In this document: positions 8,501 to 18,200 of the stretch, piece by piece
How positions within the stretch are numbered: position 1 is the stretch's first letter
Layout: each line of letters opens with the position of its first letter
Assembly: GCA_014773175.1 (NCBI GenBank)
Contig: VXCM01000450.1
Span: forward strand, 280,023 to 344,022
Length of the DNA stretch: 64,000 nt
From: Lucifuga dentata
Lineage: Eukaryota; Chordata; Actinopteri; Ophidiiformes; Bythitidae
Direction of reading: 5' to 3'
Program-made: the position numbers and the translations under genes
Notes under the pieces: generated by a model
What the model saw: only the letters and a program-made list of their open reading frames with translations
Told to the model about the DNA's origin: nothing
Database searches by the model: none

Positions 8501-10968
8501 TGACTAGTGAGCCAGTTGACAGCTAGCATGTTAAACTGTAGCAGCACTGAAGGGCCCATTAGCTGTGAAGTCAAGCAGTTTAATACAGTGATGTCACTGT
8601 CTCGGGACTCAAGGTCCTGAGTTTATCCAACGTCCCTGCGCTTTTCACCCACAAGATGGCAGCAAAGTTTCACCTCTACACATTCATGCAAGGTGATAAA
8701 TCTACAATCCTGATAAACTGATTTTCCAACGTTTTCAGTTTTAAAAGTTCAGATTAGAAAGTGAACACTGAATATAACTGCTCACACACAAGACCCAGAG
8801 TCCTTCAGTCTCATCCATGTGATTTGACTAATTCTGGTTAAAGCAAGATAGTAACCAGACACTGACACTCTTTCTTACCGCTTCAAACTGGTCTCTAGCG
8901 TTTCACACTCTAGTCTGTTGTCCAGGCTTTGACTGATGAGAGACTGGACGACTTCCTCATACTGCTGCAGCACAGTCATGTTTGCAGAGGAGTGGATGGC
9001 CTGGTACAGATCAGCCAGCTGCTCTTTAAGACTGTGGGAGCAGAACAAACATGTAATTGGTGGCAATGAACAGGTCAGCGCTGTTAGCAGATCCACTATG
9101 GCTTACTATGTCTTATAAAGGAATCCTCTCATTTTCCTGATTGCCCAGCCAGGAATCATGTTTATAAGAAACTGTTCAGCCAAGCACAACGCAAAAATTA
9201 TCATTTTATTCAGATCTCCACACAGGCAATCAAAAGTAAGTTCTAACTGTGGAAGTACAAATCATGAATGTTAGTCAATATTTAAATCAAGGGTTGAGAA
9301 TGCACAAGGGCACACTGTTAAGCTCAAGTTAAGTTTAGCGAAAATCAGAGATTCCTTTACCGAGTCTCCAAAGTTTGTGTTTCCTCCTATTAAACCCAAG
9401 CTGAGAACTTAGATAAATCAGCTGATTTGACCTGGAAATGAAGAATCATCCTGTTTGAAGCCAAATTATAGTAATAAACTTCACATGTTACTATCAGCAT
9501 TGTCCACTAGCTTTAGCATTTTTTTTTTTCTGAGTAGAGTTGAATAATTATCGATTATTCAATAGAAAATAAAAGAACAGCTATTTTAAGAAATGATTAT
9601 TTGATTTTAGTCATTAATAGCAAGTAAAAAGATCAAACATCTGCTTGTTCCAGCTTCACAAAATCAGGACTTGCTATTTTTCTCTATTTATGCAAGTGTA
9701 AATTGAATCTAATTGTGTCTTTTTTTTTTAAACTGCTGATTGGACAAACTATATTTTAAAACATTATTTTTGTCACCATTTTCTTTATACTTTTTTTTTT
9801 TTTTTNTTTTTTTTTTTTTTAGACAAAAAGTAACTAATACATTAATCAACACTGAATAATTTGTTAGTTACACCTAGTCTAGATGTACAGCTAAAGAGCA
9901 GAGCTTGCAATCATGTAGTTCTAACGTGTTTACTGAAACAAACAACATGACTGTACTTTAATTTAACAAATTGTCAGCTTGGTTTAGGAATATCTTTATG
10001 TGCACTACTGACTTTATATAAATAAACTATAAACATGACCATAACAACAAGATTACTCCTTTTAAAACATGTTCACTAAAAGTTTGGGATTTGCTGCTTT
10101 TCTGTTTCGTATCAAGTTTTGTTTTTTTTTTTTGTAGTTGTTGGTCAGACATAATAAGCACTTTGAATATTTCACCTTGGAATCTGGGTACAACAACTTA
10201 TACAGCAAACCTTGCTTAATTGATTTATGGATTAATGAATGAATGATGAAGGAACTCTGACGTGTGGTTCATAAAAGTGATAATACTGGTGGCTCACAAG
10301 CTAAAGTCTAGCTGAGCCACCAATATTGTGAACCTGCTAAATTATGGCTCTTGTTGATTTAAGAGACCTATAGGAACAATGAAGTGTCACACCTGTATGA
10401 GTAACGGTTCAGTGAGGCCCAGCCTTTATTAAATAAATTAGTTTAATCCTTTTTAGTCCAGTTTACGAATAACCAGGACTATGTTTGCGACAAATTACAA
10501 AAATAAATAAAATGCGCAGCACCTTAGTAGCATTTAGCTATTTAGCTACGTCCTGGTGAACATGGAGTGGACCTCCGGATGCAGTTTTACCTTTCGGAGA
10601 GGAGCGACACCCCAGCGTCCATCCTGCCCACGAAGTCTTCCCACAGGTAGGCTTGGTGTTGCGAGGACCCCCCGCCGAAGGCCACCAGGTTCAGNGAAGT
10701 CTTCCCACAGGTAGGCTTGGTGTTGCGAGGACCCCCCGCCGAAGGCCACCAGGTTCAGAGTCTCTGAAACCTCCTGAAACCTGGATGAGAAGTTGTTGTA
10801 GTCGATGTATCCATCCGCGTCCGCATCGAATTTATCGAACAACGTTTTGATTTCAGTTTCGGGGACGTTGAGCTCACGACAAACAGTCGTGAAGTCTTCG
10901 AATTCAATTGTACCGGACTTGTTCACGTCACAAGCTGAAAATAGTCTCTCCAGATTCGGTCGCTCCAT
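2481..10968 (-). CDS. rasef: RASEF-like (Rab45-type) protein: EF hands, coiled coil, Rab GTPase; 17 coding exons
   Basis: Coding exons on the minus strand are 10968-10591, 9031-8879, 7028-6938, 6592-6497, 5238-5161, 5056-4941, 4859-4791, 4490-4409, 4212-4171, 4082-3888, 3788-3690, 3584-3440, 3359-3278, 3159-3045, 2962-2849, 2743-2667 and 2583-2481. After discounting the 64-base assembly artefact in exon 1 they total 1971 nt: 656 residues plus stop, with every junction in phase. Residues 1-60 carry two EF-hand loops, about 106-333 a coiled coil, about 360-445 an acidic and serine-rich linker, and 460-625 a Rab-type GTPase with P-loop [19 protein letters not shown] and ETSAK. The tail ends SCCRL, expected to be geranylgeranylated. 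This order is specific to RASEF; CRACR2A and RAB44 share the plan but fit less well. RASEF is linked to vesicle and microtubule traffic. The human protein is 740 residues, so the linker is shorter here. The gene may be RASEF itself or a fish paralogue. Confidence 0.93.
2667..2743 (-). CDS. rasef: RASEF-like coding exon 16: G5 box
   Basis: Encodes [14 protein letters not shown], containing the SAK guanine-recognition motif of Ras GTPases. It is flanked by ctttcag and a gtagga donor. It starts in phase 0 and ends with two bases of an arginine codon completed by exon 17. Confidence 0.93.
2849..2962 (-). CDS. rasef: RASEF-like coding exon 15: NKxD motif
   Basis: 38 codons, phase 0 at both ends. 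It carries [10 protein letters not shown], the guanine-specificity motif, followed by a stretch matching the HFGEKLA region of human RASEF. Confidence 0.93.
3045..3159 (-). CDS. rasef: RASEF-like coding exon 14: switch II end and central strand
   Basis: Encodes [20 protein letters not shown] and the following [12 protein letters not shown] helix, a Rab-family signature. The first base completes the arginine of QERF across the intron. Confidence 0.93.
3278..3359 (-). CDS. rasef: RASEF-like coding exon 13: switch I end and WDTAGQE
   Basis: Encodes [20 protein letters not shown] and then DTAGQE. The catalytic glutamine equivalent to Ras Q61 is present, so intrinsic GTP hydrolysis should be possible. 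Confidence 0.93.
3440..3584 (-). CDS. rasef: RASEF-like coding exon 12: P-loop
   Basis: Encodes [20 protein letters not shown], the phosphate-binding loop (residues about 467-474), and the effector-loop threonine region IQTTLG. The acceptor is ttttacaaag. An acidic lead-in (EADIAENEE) precedes the GTPase fold. Confidence 0.93.
3690..3788 (-). CDS. rasef: RASEF-like coding exon 11: linker before the GTPase
   Basis: 33 codons rich in Ser, Ala and Arg ([12 protein letters not shown]), with donor AAG|gtaaga. The only acceptor that keeps phase 0 with exon 10 is the unusual tatgag at 3789-3794. The better-looking ttcag seven bases further in would break the frame, so this edge deserves a cDNA check. 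Confidence 0.75.
3888..4082 (-). CDS. rasef: RASEF-like coding exon 10: acidic linker
   Basis: 65 codons in phase 0. It includes [12 protein letters not shown] and [11 protein letters not shown], which align with the FDSG and EYDSE stretch of human RASEF. It uses acceptor gtgtgtcag and donor gag|gtcaga. Confidence 0.82.
4171..4212 (-). CDS. rasef: RASEF-like coding exon 9: short linker exon
   Basis: 14 codons ([14 protein letters not shown]) before donor gtacac. The acceptor ccag at 4213-4216 is chosen over the one four bases upstream, because only it avoids an immediate in-frame TGA. Confidence 0.7.
4409..4490 (-). CDS. rasef: RASEF-like coding exon 8: end of coiled coil
   Basis: Encodes [16 protein letters not shown], almost identical to the [15 protein letters not shown] segment of human RASEF. 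This is one of the strongest links to RASEF rather than CRACR2A or RAB44. Confidence 0.92.
4726..4763. repeat. Poly(A) run containing a single N at 4745
   Basis: A homopolymer interrupted by one undetermined base, in a RASEF-like intron. It belongs to the single-N assembly joins seen across the window. Confidence 0.9.
4791..4859 (-). CDS. rasef: RASEF-like coding exon 7: coiled coil
   Basis: Encodes [20 protein letters not shown] in heptad-like spacing, between ttttacag and gtaagt. The first base and the last two bases are shared codons with the neighbouring exons. Confidence 0.88.
4941..5056 (-). CDS. rasef: RASEF-like coding exon 6: coiled coil
   Basis: Encodes [20 protein letters not shown], matching the EAQTNIAFLQSELDALKS core of human RASEF. 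Good acceptor (ctctcctcag) and donor (gtgagg). Confidence 0.92.
5161..5238 (-). CDS. rasef: RASEF-like coding exon 5: coiled coil
   Basis: 26 codons, phase 0 at both ends: charged and helical ([17 protein letters not shown]). The acceptor is tattaag and the donor gtatga. Confidence 0.85.
5239..6496 (-). other. RASEF-like intron 5
   Basis: About 1.26 kb with no supported exon. It holds a poly(T) run with a single N at 6461. Confidence 0.7.
6442..6478. repeat. Poly(T) run containing a single N at 6461
   Basis: A homopolymer with one undetermined base, just outside RASEF-like exon 4. It has the same origin as the other single-N sites. Confidence 0.9.
6497..6592 (-). CDS. rasef: RASEF-like coding exon 4: coiled coil
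   Basis: 32 codons in phase 0 ([20 protein letters not shown], then [12 protein letters not shown]), aligning with the human segment around RRQYETEVGDLQ. Donor gtagga, acceptor gtttgtag. Confidence 0.9.
6938..7028 (-). CDS. rasef: RASEF-like coding exon 3: coiled coil
   Basis: Encodes [20 protein letters not shown] and more, parallel to MQLSELEEEMDQRI in human RASEF. Acceptor caaacag, donor gtgagc. Confidence 0.9.
7029..8878 (-). other. RASEF-like intron 2
   Basis: About 1.85 kb of AT-rich sequence with no exon seen. It contains a poly(A) run at about 7734-7752 and the SINE/LINE-tail-like repeat at 8226-8375. Confidence 0.7.
8226..8375 (+). mobile_element. Decayed teleost SINE or L2-type LINE tail
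   Basis: The text resembles a very common fish dispersed repeat: gccctgt-atagact, then cctggt, then aaggctccagtccc, ggtgaccctgcac and aaacaggttcagagaatgga. It matches my memory of that consensus at several ordered blocks with substitutions between them. The exact family is not resolved and the boundaries are approximate. Confidence 0.6.
8879..9031 (-). CDS. rasef: RASEF-like coding exon 2: start of coiled coil
   Basis: Encodes [20 protein letters not shown] and continues [11 protein letters not shown]; human RASEF has EEQVSTLYQNINL and QPYEHVIKNFI at this point. The first T completes a serine codon begun in exon 1. Confidence 0.92.
9032..10590 (-). other. RASEF-like intron 1
   Basis: About 1.56 kb, AT-rich, with no supported exon. 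It has poly(T) runs at about 9520, 9721, 9791-9820 (single N at 9806) and 10121. Confidence 0.7.
9791..9820. repeat. Poly(T) run containing a single N at 9806
   Basis: A homopolymer split by one undetermined base, inside RASEF-like intron 1. Confidence 0.9.
10591..10968 (-). CDS. rasef: RASEF-like coding exon 1: start codon and EF-hand pair
   Basis: The ATG at 10968-10966 has A at -3 and G at +4 and begins [10 protein letters not shown], where human RASEF begins. A weaker in-frame ATG 21 bases upstream would only add MFIFLIK. Loop 1 is [12 protein letters not shown] (residues 14-25) and loop 2 [12 protein letters not shown] (48-59). The exon continues through [17 protein letters not shown] to donor gtaaaa. 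The assembled text holds a 63-base repeat and an N (10632-10758). Removing one copy plus the N leaves 314 nt, which is 104 codons plus the two bases exon 2 needs. Confidence 0.9.
10632..10758. repeat. False tandem duplication: 63 bp, N, 63 bp, inside RASEF-like exon 1
   Basis: 10632-10694 is repeated exactly at 10696-10758 with a single N at 10695. The N breaks the frame of exon 1. A repeat of exactly 63 bases would keep it, so frame alone cannot exclude a real repeat. The recurring 63-base size across the window points to an unmerged contig overlap. Confidence 0.9.
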
Positions 10969-11039
10969 TTTTATTAAAAAAATAAACATATATAAAACTG
11001 CGGAAGGTTACAATGAAACCGTGCTTCTCTCTGACATCT

Positions 11040-11130
11040 TTGAAAATAAAAGTGTCTATCAAACTTAATTTACGTCTCCCAGAAGCGCCAAGAGCTGATT
11101 GGTCCAGATCTCAAAATGGGCGTGGTTTAA
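11040..11130 (-). promoter_or_regulatory. Candidate RASEF-like promoter
   Basis: Immediately upstream of exon 1, the minus strand has a GC/CACCC-type box (CCACGCCC, 11118-11125), a CCAAT box (GACCAATCAG, about 11095-11104) and an E2F-like TTGGCGC about ten bases further down. Their order and spacing fit a TATA-less promoter starting near 11070-11040. No transcript evidence is available. Confidence 0.5.
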
Positions 11131-11170
11131 TAGCATCAATGGAACGGAAGAGCATTTCCTACCTTTGGTC

Positions 11171-11249
<79 letters not shown>
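11171..11249. repeat. ATT trinucleotide microsatellite
   Basis: About 26 uninterrupted ATT units, just upstream of the candidate RASEF-like promoter. Likely length-polymorphic. Confidence 0.95.
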
Positions 11250-11250
<1 letters not shown>

Positions 11251-11854
11251 CGTGTACTGGAATTAAGAAATATAATAAATATGAGCTAAATGTCACATCA
11301 GAGCTACGTGTGCGCTGAACTATATGCAAGTCGAAACCCTCAGTTCATTTTTGGAAACGTAATCAGGTGCTTCTTGGCTTTGTTTGCCTTCTAGGTGTGT
11401 GGTGCAAGTGTGAGTTTTATCAGAGATACACGCATTGTTTCATTGAGTTTGCAGTGTTTGTTTCTGACCCCACCCTACCCAGCGGCAGAAATATTTAAAC
11501 GTTAAGCCATGTTTTACATCACCTGTGTACTGTGTGTACATTTGTAAGCAAACACACTTATGTAACTTGTGATATAATAATGATTTATATTTTTTAATAC
11601 ATATTTTTAAGTCTTAAAGATGGTCTTTATTGCTCTTCTGATAAGGTGTCATATTCTATTAGTAGTAATGGAATATGTGTTTGATTCAGGCTGCACAGTA
11701 TTCACTGCAGCCAGCTACAACACACAACTTGATAGAATGTATGAAAGAAAAAATAAATTGGAAATTGATCAAATGTTTTTTCTATAGAATGCTGGGTTAT
11801 ATGGTCTAGGTTAAAAGTCACGCAGCTGCTGATAATTACAAGCCACTCGAATAA
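11250..11854. other. Intergenic spacer, RASEF-like promoter to sema4b 3' end
   Basis: About 600 bases of AT-rich sequence. I see no exon, RNA gene or repeat in it. Confidence 0.6.
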
Positions 11855-14511
11855 AAAAGTATCCATTTCATCTTTATTTGAAAAATTAAAATAAAGTGCT
11901 TTTTATATACAGTACAATACAAAAAAGAAAAAAAACAGTAGTGATGTATGATACAAAAAATACAGGTCACAATATTTTTACATTGGCAGCTGAATTTACA
12001 AAACAATTTTACATAGAAAGTTTTACTTACTGTACAATACATGTTGTTAAGAGTTTGAGCAACTTGTACTGTCACTAATAGAAGGCCTGACCATAGTGGT
12101 TCATAAGAGGAAACAGACAACGATACTGTAACGGATTATAATGACCGTGGCATTCAGGTTATTATGAACCATATAATAGTTTAGGCTTGTAATCAAAAGC
12201 ATGTTCAATATCTGCACATATTTTAGTAAAACATTGTGATTTTTTATTTTTTCCTGTACTTGGTAAATTGAATATTGTTCCAATGACAGCCTCTTCACTA
12301 AAAGCTGCCATATGAGAATGTTTTTATTAACAGTCAAAGCATGAATTGTATAATTCTGCGTGATAGAATACAGGTGACAGCCTTTGAGATCCACACATCC
12401 ATTTTGCATTTACAAGAACTGTAACTTAATACTAAACTTATCTATACTTGAAAATCAGCAAGTGGTTTTTTTTTTATGTGCTACACTTTCAGAATGAGAT
12501 TTAGTCCCTGACTGAGGTTGAAGCTACCTCAAAAAGGAAAGAAAAAAAAGAAAAAGAAAACAAATTTCTTGAGCACGTACAACGCTAAAATAATATAGTA
12601 CACGTATGCTCTCTTGTTTCTGAGCACACCCAATCCCAGTCTACTGACCTCATACGGTATAGCATTTGACTCTTTCCTATCTCAAGAGGCACATCTCTTA
12701 TTTACGGTTTGAAAAAGGCATTATCCATTTGATTTGTTATCAAATCCATCATCTGCACTAAGGCTTTTCAACATCATGTGCAAAACTACTGCAAACTGAG
12801 TTACGGTAAGCAATATGCCTTCCTGCATTTGTTGTCATCTTGGTGAAACTTTAACTTTAATTGTACGGACCACATTACAAAAGCAAACTCAAATAGGACC
12901 CAAATAATATTCTGAGTTTGAACACTGCACTCGTTGGGGAAGCTTGCACTCATAAATGTGTTGAATGTGGTTTATAATTATTAGTCATATGAATAATCAA
13001 GATGATTACAAAGCATAATTATTACACTGATTACTGAATGTTAGAATGGAAATTATTGCTTTTAAGGTTGCATGTCAAACCACTTAAGCAAGTAATCTGT
13101 TTACAATAATGAAATGAAAGGGCAGTTTTCTTCCATTCAGAAACACACATCATTTAACATCTAAAAAAAACAGTTGAGTCTGTACAGACATGTGCTATTA
13201 AAACCAGAGATTTATAGGTGTCATATCTAAATCTTTCTCATATCTTCTTTTGTGAATACCGATAGTTATAGATTTTAAAAATATTAAGGAATGACTATGG
13301 AAAATGTCACTCTGCAAAAGACACCTTTTTCCTGCTCTGACATTATTACAATAATTATTTTATAATAATTTAATATTATTTGTCATATTGATATGAATAA
13401 ACATATCATCTGTTTTTGGGATGCCTTTGAGAAATCCATTACCTTCCGCCACCAAATCCACAAGAATGGCTAAAATCTCTTGCATACTTACAGGTAGTGT
13501 TCGTGAGTGAGTATGTGTGTACGTGTGTGTGTGTGTACGTGAGCGATTGTAGTGCCACTGATCCACAGCACTGACACCTTTGTGCTCACTCAGGCTCAGG
13601 GTGAGGTTTTCTTGGTGTTTACCCCACTTCACATTATTTGCTTTGCATAGTCTGCCTATCTCACGAAGAAGAGCAAGATAATACCTGGAATGGGCTTTTC
13701 CCGTTATCACATTTGTAAAAGAAACCCTGGCAAATTCATTCTTCCATCAGTTACATTTGTAGCCAATAGTTAGTCCACCTGCTTTTGATCAACAGCCAAC
13801 ACCTCTCTTCTTGACTTCTGTATGTGTAGTTACAGTCTTATATTTATACCTAAACAATGGATATCTGATGGGACATTGGCGTCTTTTATATTTTTATTTT
13901 TATTTTTTTTTACCTGCCTTTGAATTGTTAGTGTACAGTCTGGAGTGTGGATGTTTGCTTTGCTATAGTACAATACATAGTGCATAGCCTCAGTGAAACA
14001 TAGGCTGTTATCAGATGGCAGAAATGAGAAAAATATAACAATACACTGTCAGCCAGCAGTGGAAACATGTCAAACATGTCAAAGTATCACCCTAATGCTT
14101 CAAGCATTACCTTTAGATTATACGGACAGACTGAGTGGCAATGCTGTGAAGTTCAATCACTGAATCAAGTTTGGACAACAGAGCAACACAGGATCCACGC
14201 TTCTTTACATTCCATCTGTGAGCCGTACGTGAAATTGTCACAAGTCTGAAGGCAAACTGGAACTTCTTCAGTGTGCTTCAAATGCACTTGTGTAAGGGGG
14301 GCAGTAACAGAAAAATAAAAGGAAGTGTAAATGTACCACAGGGACAGAACAAAAAGACAAAGTGCAAAAGTGTGTAATGAAATGTCCCTCCATTAGGAGT
14401 TTGATGTTCCTCATTTTTTTCCTCCTTTCAGGGCTTTATTTTACTCAACAAGTGCACTCGCTCCTTTCAGTCTACAGTGAGCCACTCCACATAAGTTTAT
14501 CAAAGTTGGCC
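11855..14511 (-). other. sema4b: sema4b 3'UTR (predicted)
   Basis: After the stop at 14512 there is no coding frame for 2.6 kb. The minus strand has AATAAA at 11878-11873, taken as the poly(A) signal. The stretch is AT-rich and includes a short GT-rich block at about 13500-13540. An earlier poly(A) site may be used, so the length is a maximum. Confidence 0.5.
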
Positions 14512-15275
14512 TCACACAATAGAGTCTTTAATTTCAGATCCCAGTCTCACTCGTGGTCGTGGGCATGAAGGAGAAATCTCTACGTGGCTCTCTCTCAAGT
14601 TCAGAGGCCTTTTCTCTGACTCTGAGAAGTTCTTGCTGTCTGGTGATGAGCACTCGTGTGGTGGAGTGCTGCAGATGTAGTTGTCGTTAAGGGTCTGGTA
14701 GCCCTTATGATCTGACACCGGTGCTGTGACAGTGCTGCCATTGAGCGGCAAGTTTTCTGCTGGTTTCCCCACTATCCTGGGTTTCTTCTGCTGCATGTTG
14801 GGACACTCTCCTTCCTTGAGCATGGACTTCATATGGTCACGGTTCCGGTATATCACAAACAGAGAGAAGACTACCAGGGAAAATGCCAGAAGGGCACACA
14901 CCACAATGAGCTCATTCCAATAGGTCTTGGTGTTGATCTGTGGTGAGCGGGCCTCCCCAATGACGAGGTCTTCCTGGGAGACCTGTGGAGTATGTGAACG
15001 GCTTGTCTGGGTTGTGCTCTCTTGCTTGGCCTCGCCCCTCACACAGTAGTTTGCTAGCAGTTGTCTGAAACCTTCCTCCACTGACCAGCACTCGTACGTT
15101 TCCTGCCTATCAGCTTGAGCTACCACCACCAGCCCCCCCTCAGGGCTTGGGTAATGGAAGTGACCTGCACTCTCACTGAATTCCCATCTCCTTTCAGCCA
15201 AATTGGACCGCAGCTTGCAGGGCAGTACTTTGAATGTGTTGGCTGGTATAATGATCACCTGGCATGAAGACATTC
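14512..15275 (-). CDS. sema4b: sema4b coding exon 14: Ig-like segment, membrane helix, tail
   Basis: A 764-nt terminal exon. The Ig-like part has Cys pairs around LPCKLRSNL and [13 protein letters not shown] helix of about 22 residues ([20 protein letters not shown]) is followed by basic RNRDHMK. The tail includes [26 protein letters not shown] and the C-terminal PDZ ligand. The stop is TGA 14514-14512. Confidence 0.95.
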
Positions 15276-18200
15276 CTGTGGAAAGACAGTAGATTTCAAT
15301 TCAACAGTGTTGCATGAAATAAGCTGGGCAGCTTTTTTTTGTTGTTGTTTTTGTTTTGTGCACAACAAAATGGGCAAAATTCAGGAAATGCTGGTTCAAC
15401 ACATTTGTAATCAAGACATAGATTTAAATGTAAAGTGGTGCAGCATTGTAAATCTTTGAAACTCTAGATAAGAGGAGGTGATTCCACTTACGTGTAGATG
15501 AAGGTCTAGCAAACCGTGGGCTAGGCCCTGTCTTGTTGCATATAGCTGATGTGTCTGCTTCATTTACATCGTGTTGCCAGGGACTGAAACATACATTTGA
15601 TTCTCTTACAATCTTATACATATTTCAGCAACATGTATCTAAATAGTTTGTGTGTGAAACTGGCTGTAGGTGATTGTGCAGAGGGATACATACTTGCCTG
15701 GTGGAGTCTGTCTGACATCCACACACTGCCTCCCGTTCCAGGCACAGTAAGGATCCCTGGAGAGGACACACTCCCCGCAGCTCTGATAATTAGTGCAGTT
15801 AGCTACTGGGACCTCCACCAGTTCAGAGAAAGAGGAAACGTAAAGCCGACCCTGTGCAAGAGAGATGTCGGGGCAGGGGACAGGAAGAAACAGTGCCCCA
15901 AATACAGTTACTGGGTTACTATTTTCATCCAGTGTCTTCCTAGTCTGACCCTGATCTACATATAGTACCCTCATCTTTTCTACATTGGTTAAACAGCAGC
16001 TTCTTTGCCTTGATGTGCAAATAAAAGCAAAATAGCAAAATGGATTTTGGGACAGGCCAGAATTCAGGAAATTCCATCTGTTAAATAAGCAGCTGTTTTC
16101 AGTTCCCCAGAGAAAAGAGTTCCATGTAATTATCTCACTGAACATCAGGTTCCCTTCAGGCGGCAACACTTCATGGCTCATGTAATTCCTGAACTGCCAA
16201 TAAATGCATTTAGTGAGCTTGTTATTACTTCTCACCACGAAAGAGCTCAATAAAACAAATGAAGCCTCTCTTCTCCAGCACTCGGCTATACCTTCTCAGA
16301 GTCCAGTTCAATGTGCTGCACGGGTTGGGAATCACGAAACAGCACCATCTCCTCAATGATGTGCATCTTGTTGTTAACATTAATGGCTTTGTGAAGCCTT
16401 CCATCATCTGGAAAAAACATGTCATAACTTGGAATTAAATTAAACTCCATGTGGATGATATAAATACTATTAAAGGACAGCAGAGGATGATACAGTGGGG
16501 TGGGGCTTATGAATTTGTGTGTGGGGGTATGGTCCTGTACCTGTGCCAATGAAAAGCACATTATAGGCCTTTTGGTTGGCCTGGACTCGATGGACTGCGA
16601 TCTGTGTGTAGCGAACATTACGCTTCAGTAGCAGAGGCTGGCTGCGGATCACGCTGTCCATCAGGAAGTGGTCTTTGACAAAATTCAGCACCTTGTCTGG
16701 CATGTGGAGCGAGGAGGGGATTCCCTGCTCTCTGGCAACATTTGTGATACACTGTGGAAACAACAGTACAGTCACTTTATTTTCATGCTTTCAATCATGC
16801 TGGATAACACTGTAATAAGCCTGCTTGGAGTTGTAGAAAGTGATGCCATATCAATTTAAGCCATGATCCTCATCCAAAGTTGAGGATGTGGCTGGCAAAC
16901 GGTAACATACGAGACCCCTTGTGTTCCTGACAGTGCATGCTGGCTAATTTATGTTATGCTATCTATAAGTTCAGCATCCAGCAGAGGGCAACAGGCAGAT
17001 ACTCACCGCTCCAGGCCGAGGCTCTGGCACTGGATGATTGTATGTGTACCACTGCTGAGTTTCCCGGTTGACCTCACGGTATCGTCCATTAAATGCCTTT
17101 TCCACTTGGTCCATGGTGAAGGAACACACTGCAGAGCTTCCTGAAGCCCCCTTATACCTTAAAAGAAATAAACACATATCTCACTTATGCTGCACTTAAT
17201 TTGCATTTTTCTTTCATTTCTCGCATGAAATCCCTCAGATAAAGACACATTTGTATTCCAATGTATATAACAAATCTCATCAATATATCTTAAGGTATCA
17301 TTGCTTTATTTGTTGATGTCTTGGTTGTTTAAAGCATTGAAAATTAGTCCTCACCACTGAGATGTGAAGACTCCATAAAACACAGTGTTTTTCCAGTCCT
17401 CAGGGGTGGGTGTCAACACAAACATATCTTGAATTATGTTGAAGGGAAAGCCATCATCAGGCAGAGAACACAAAAGCTGGGCCTTCAAGAATGTCGTCCA
17501 TTTCTTCTGCAGAACCCTCTCACCTCCCTTGTCACCCTGCAACACAAGTAACGTTTGTTGGACGGAGCTATTTTACATGTAGCCAGCAGAGGGTGCAAGT
17601 ATGTAAGATTGACACCTGTCTGGGTGTGTTGGCAATGATTTGGACAAATATTTCATACATCAAGTTTAGTCAATGGCATCTTACTACTTTTTCAAGACAA
17701 GAATAATTTATGTATAATGTGTTTAATATGTGATACTGTAAAATACATATGGGGTTTAAATCATATGTATCATATTATATCGCAAAGAATTGTTGAAACC
17801 TTATTTGCTGTCTTCGTGACCACAAGCCCCAAGGTAGGGGAATCTGAATTTGGGTAATTGTACAATATTGTCCATAAATGAGCATAATCACTTCTGTCTT
17901 TAACATGGATACAGCATACCGCAAGGCAGCAGATGTCTAGGTCACAACAATCTACACCATCACAACTGGCTTAGATAAAAGCACTGGGTGCTTTGGGGTG
18001 TGCAATGCCTTTAAATCATAAAGGAAAAAAAATAAAGAACTGCGCTCAGACAATCCTTCTCTGATACTGATACTGTGATGCCTTTGGCAGCAGCCTTCAA
18101 AGTGATCTCCGGCACGAGACCTCTGTGACGTGTAGACTAATTGGCTACACAGACTGTACGACAGGACATCCGTGCAAATTGGAGAGCAACTACATCATAA

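Noticed and set aside
10653..11068. Plus-strand open frames opposite RASEF-like exon 1
   Set aside because: They are antisense shadows of the EF-hand exon, extended by the artefactual duplication.
15690..15700. Apparent GC-AG intron donor (CAG|gcaagt) after the PSI exon of sema4b
   Set aside because: It leaves the wrong phase for exon 13. The ordinary gtatgt donor seven bases on gives a perfect in-frame join.
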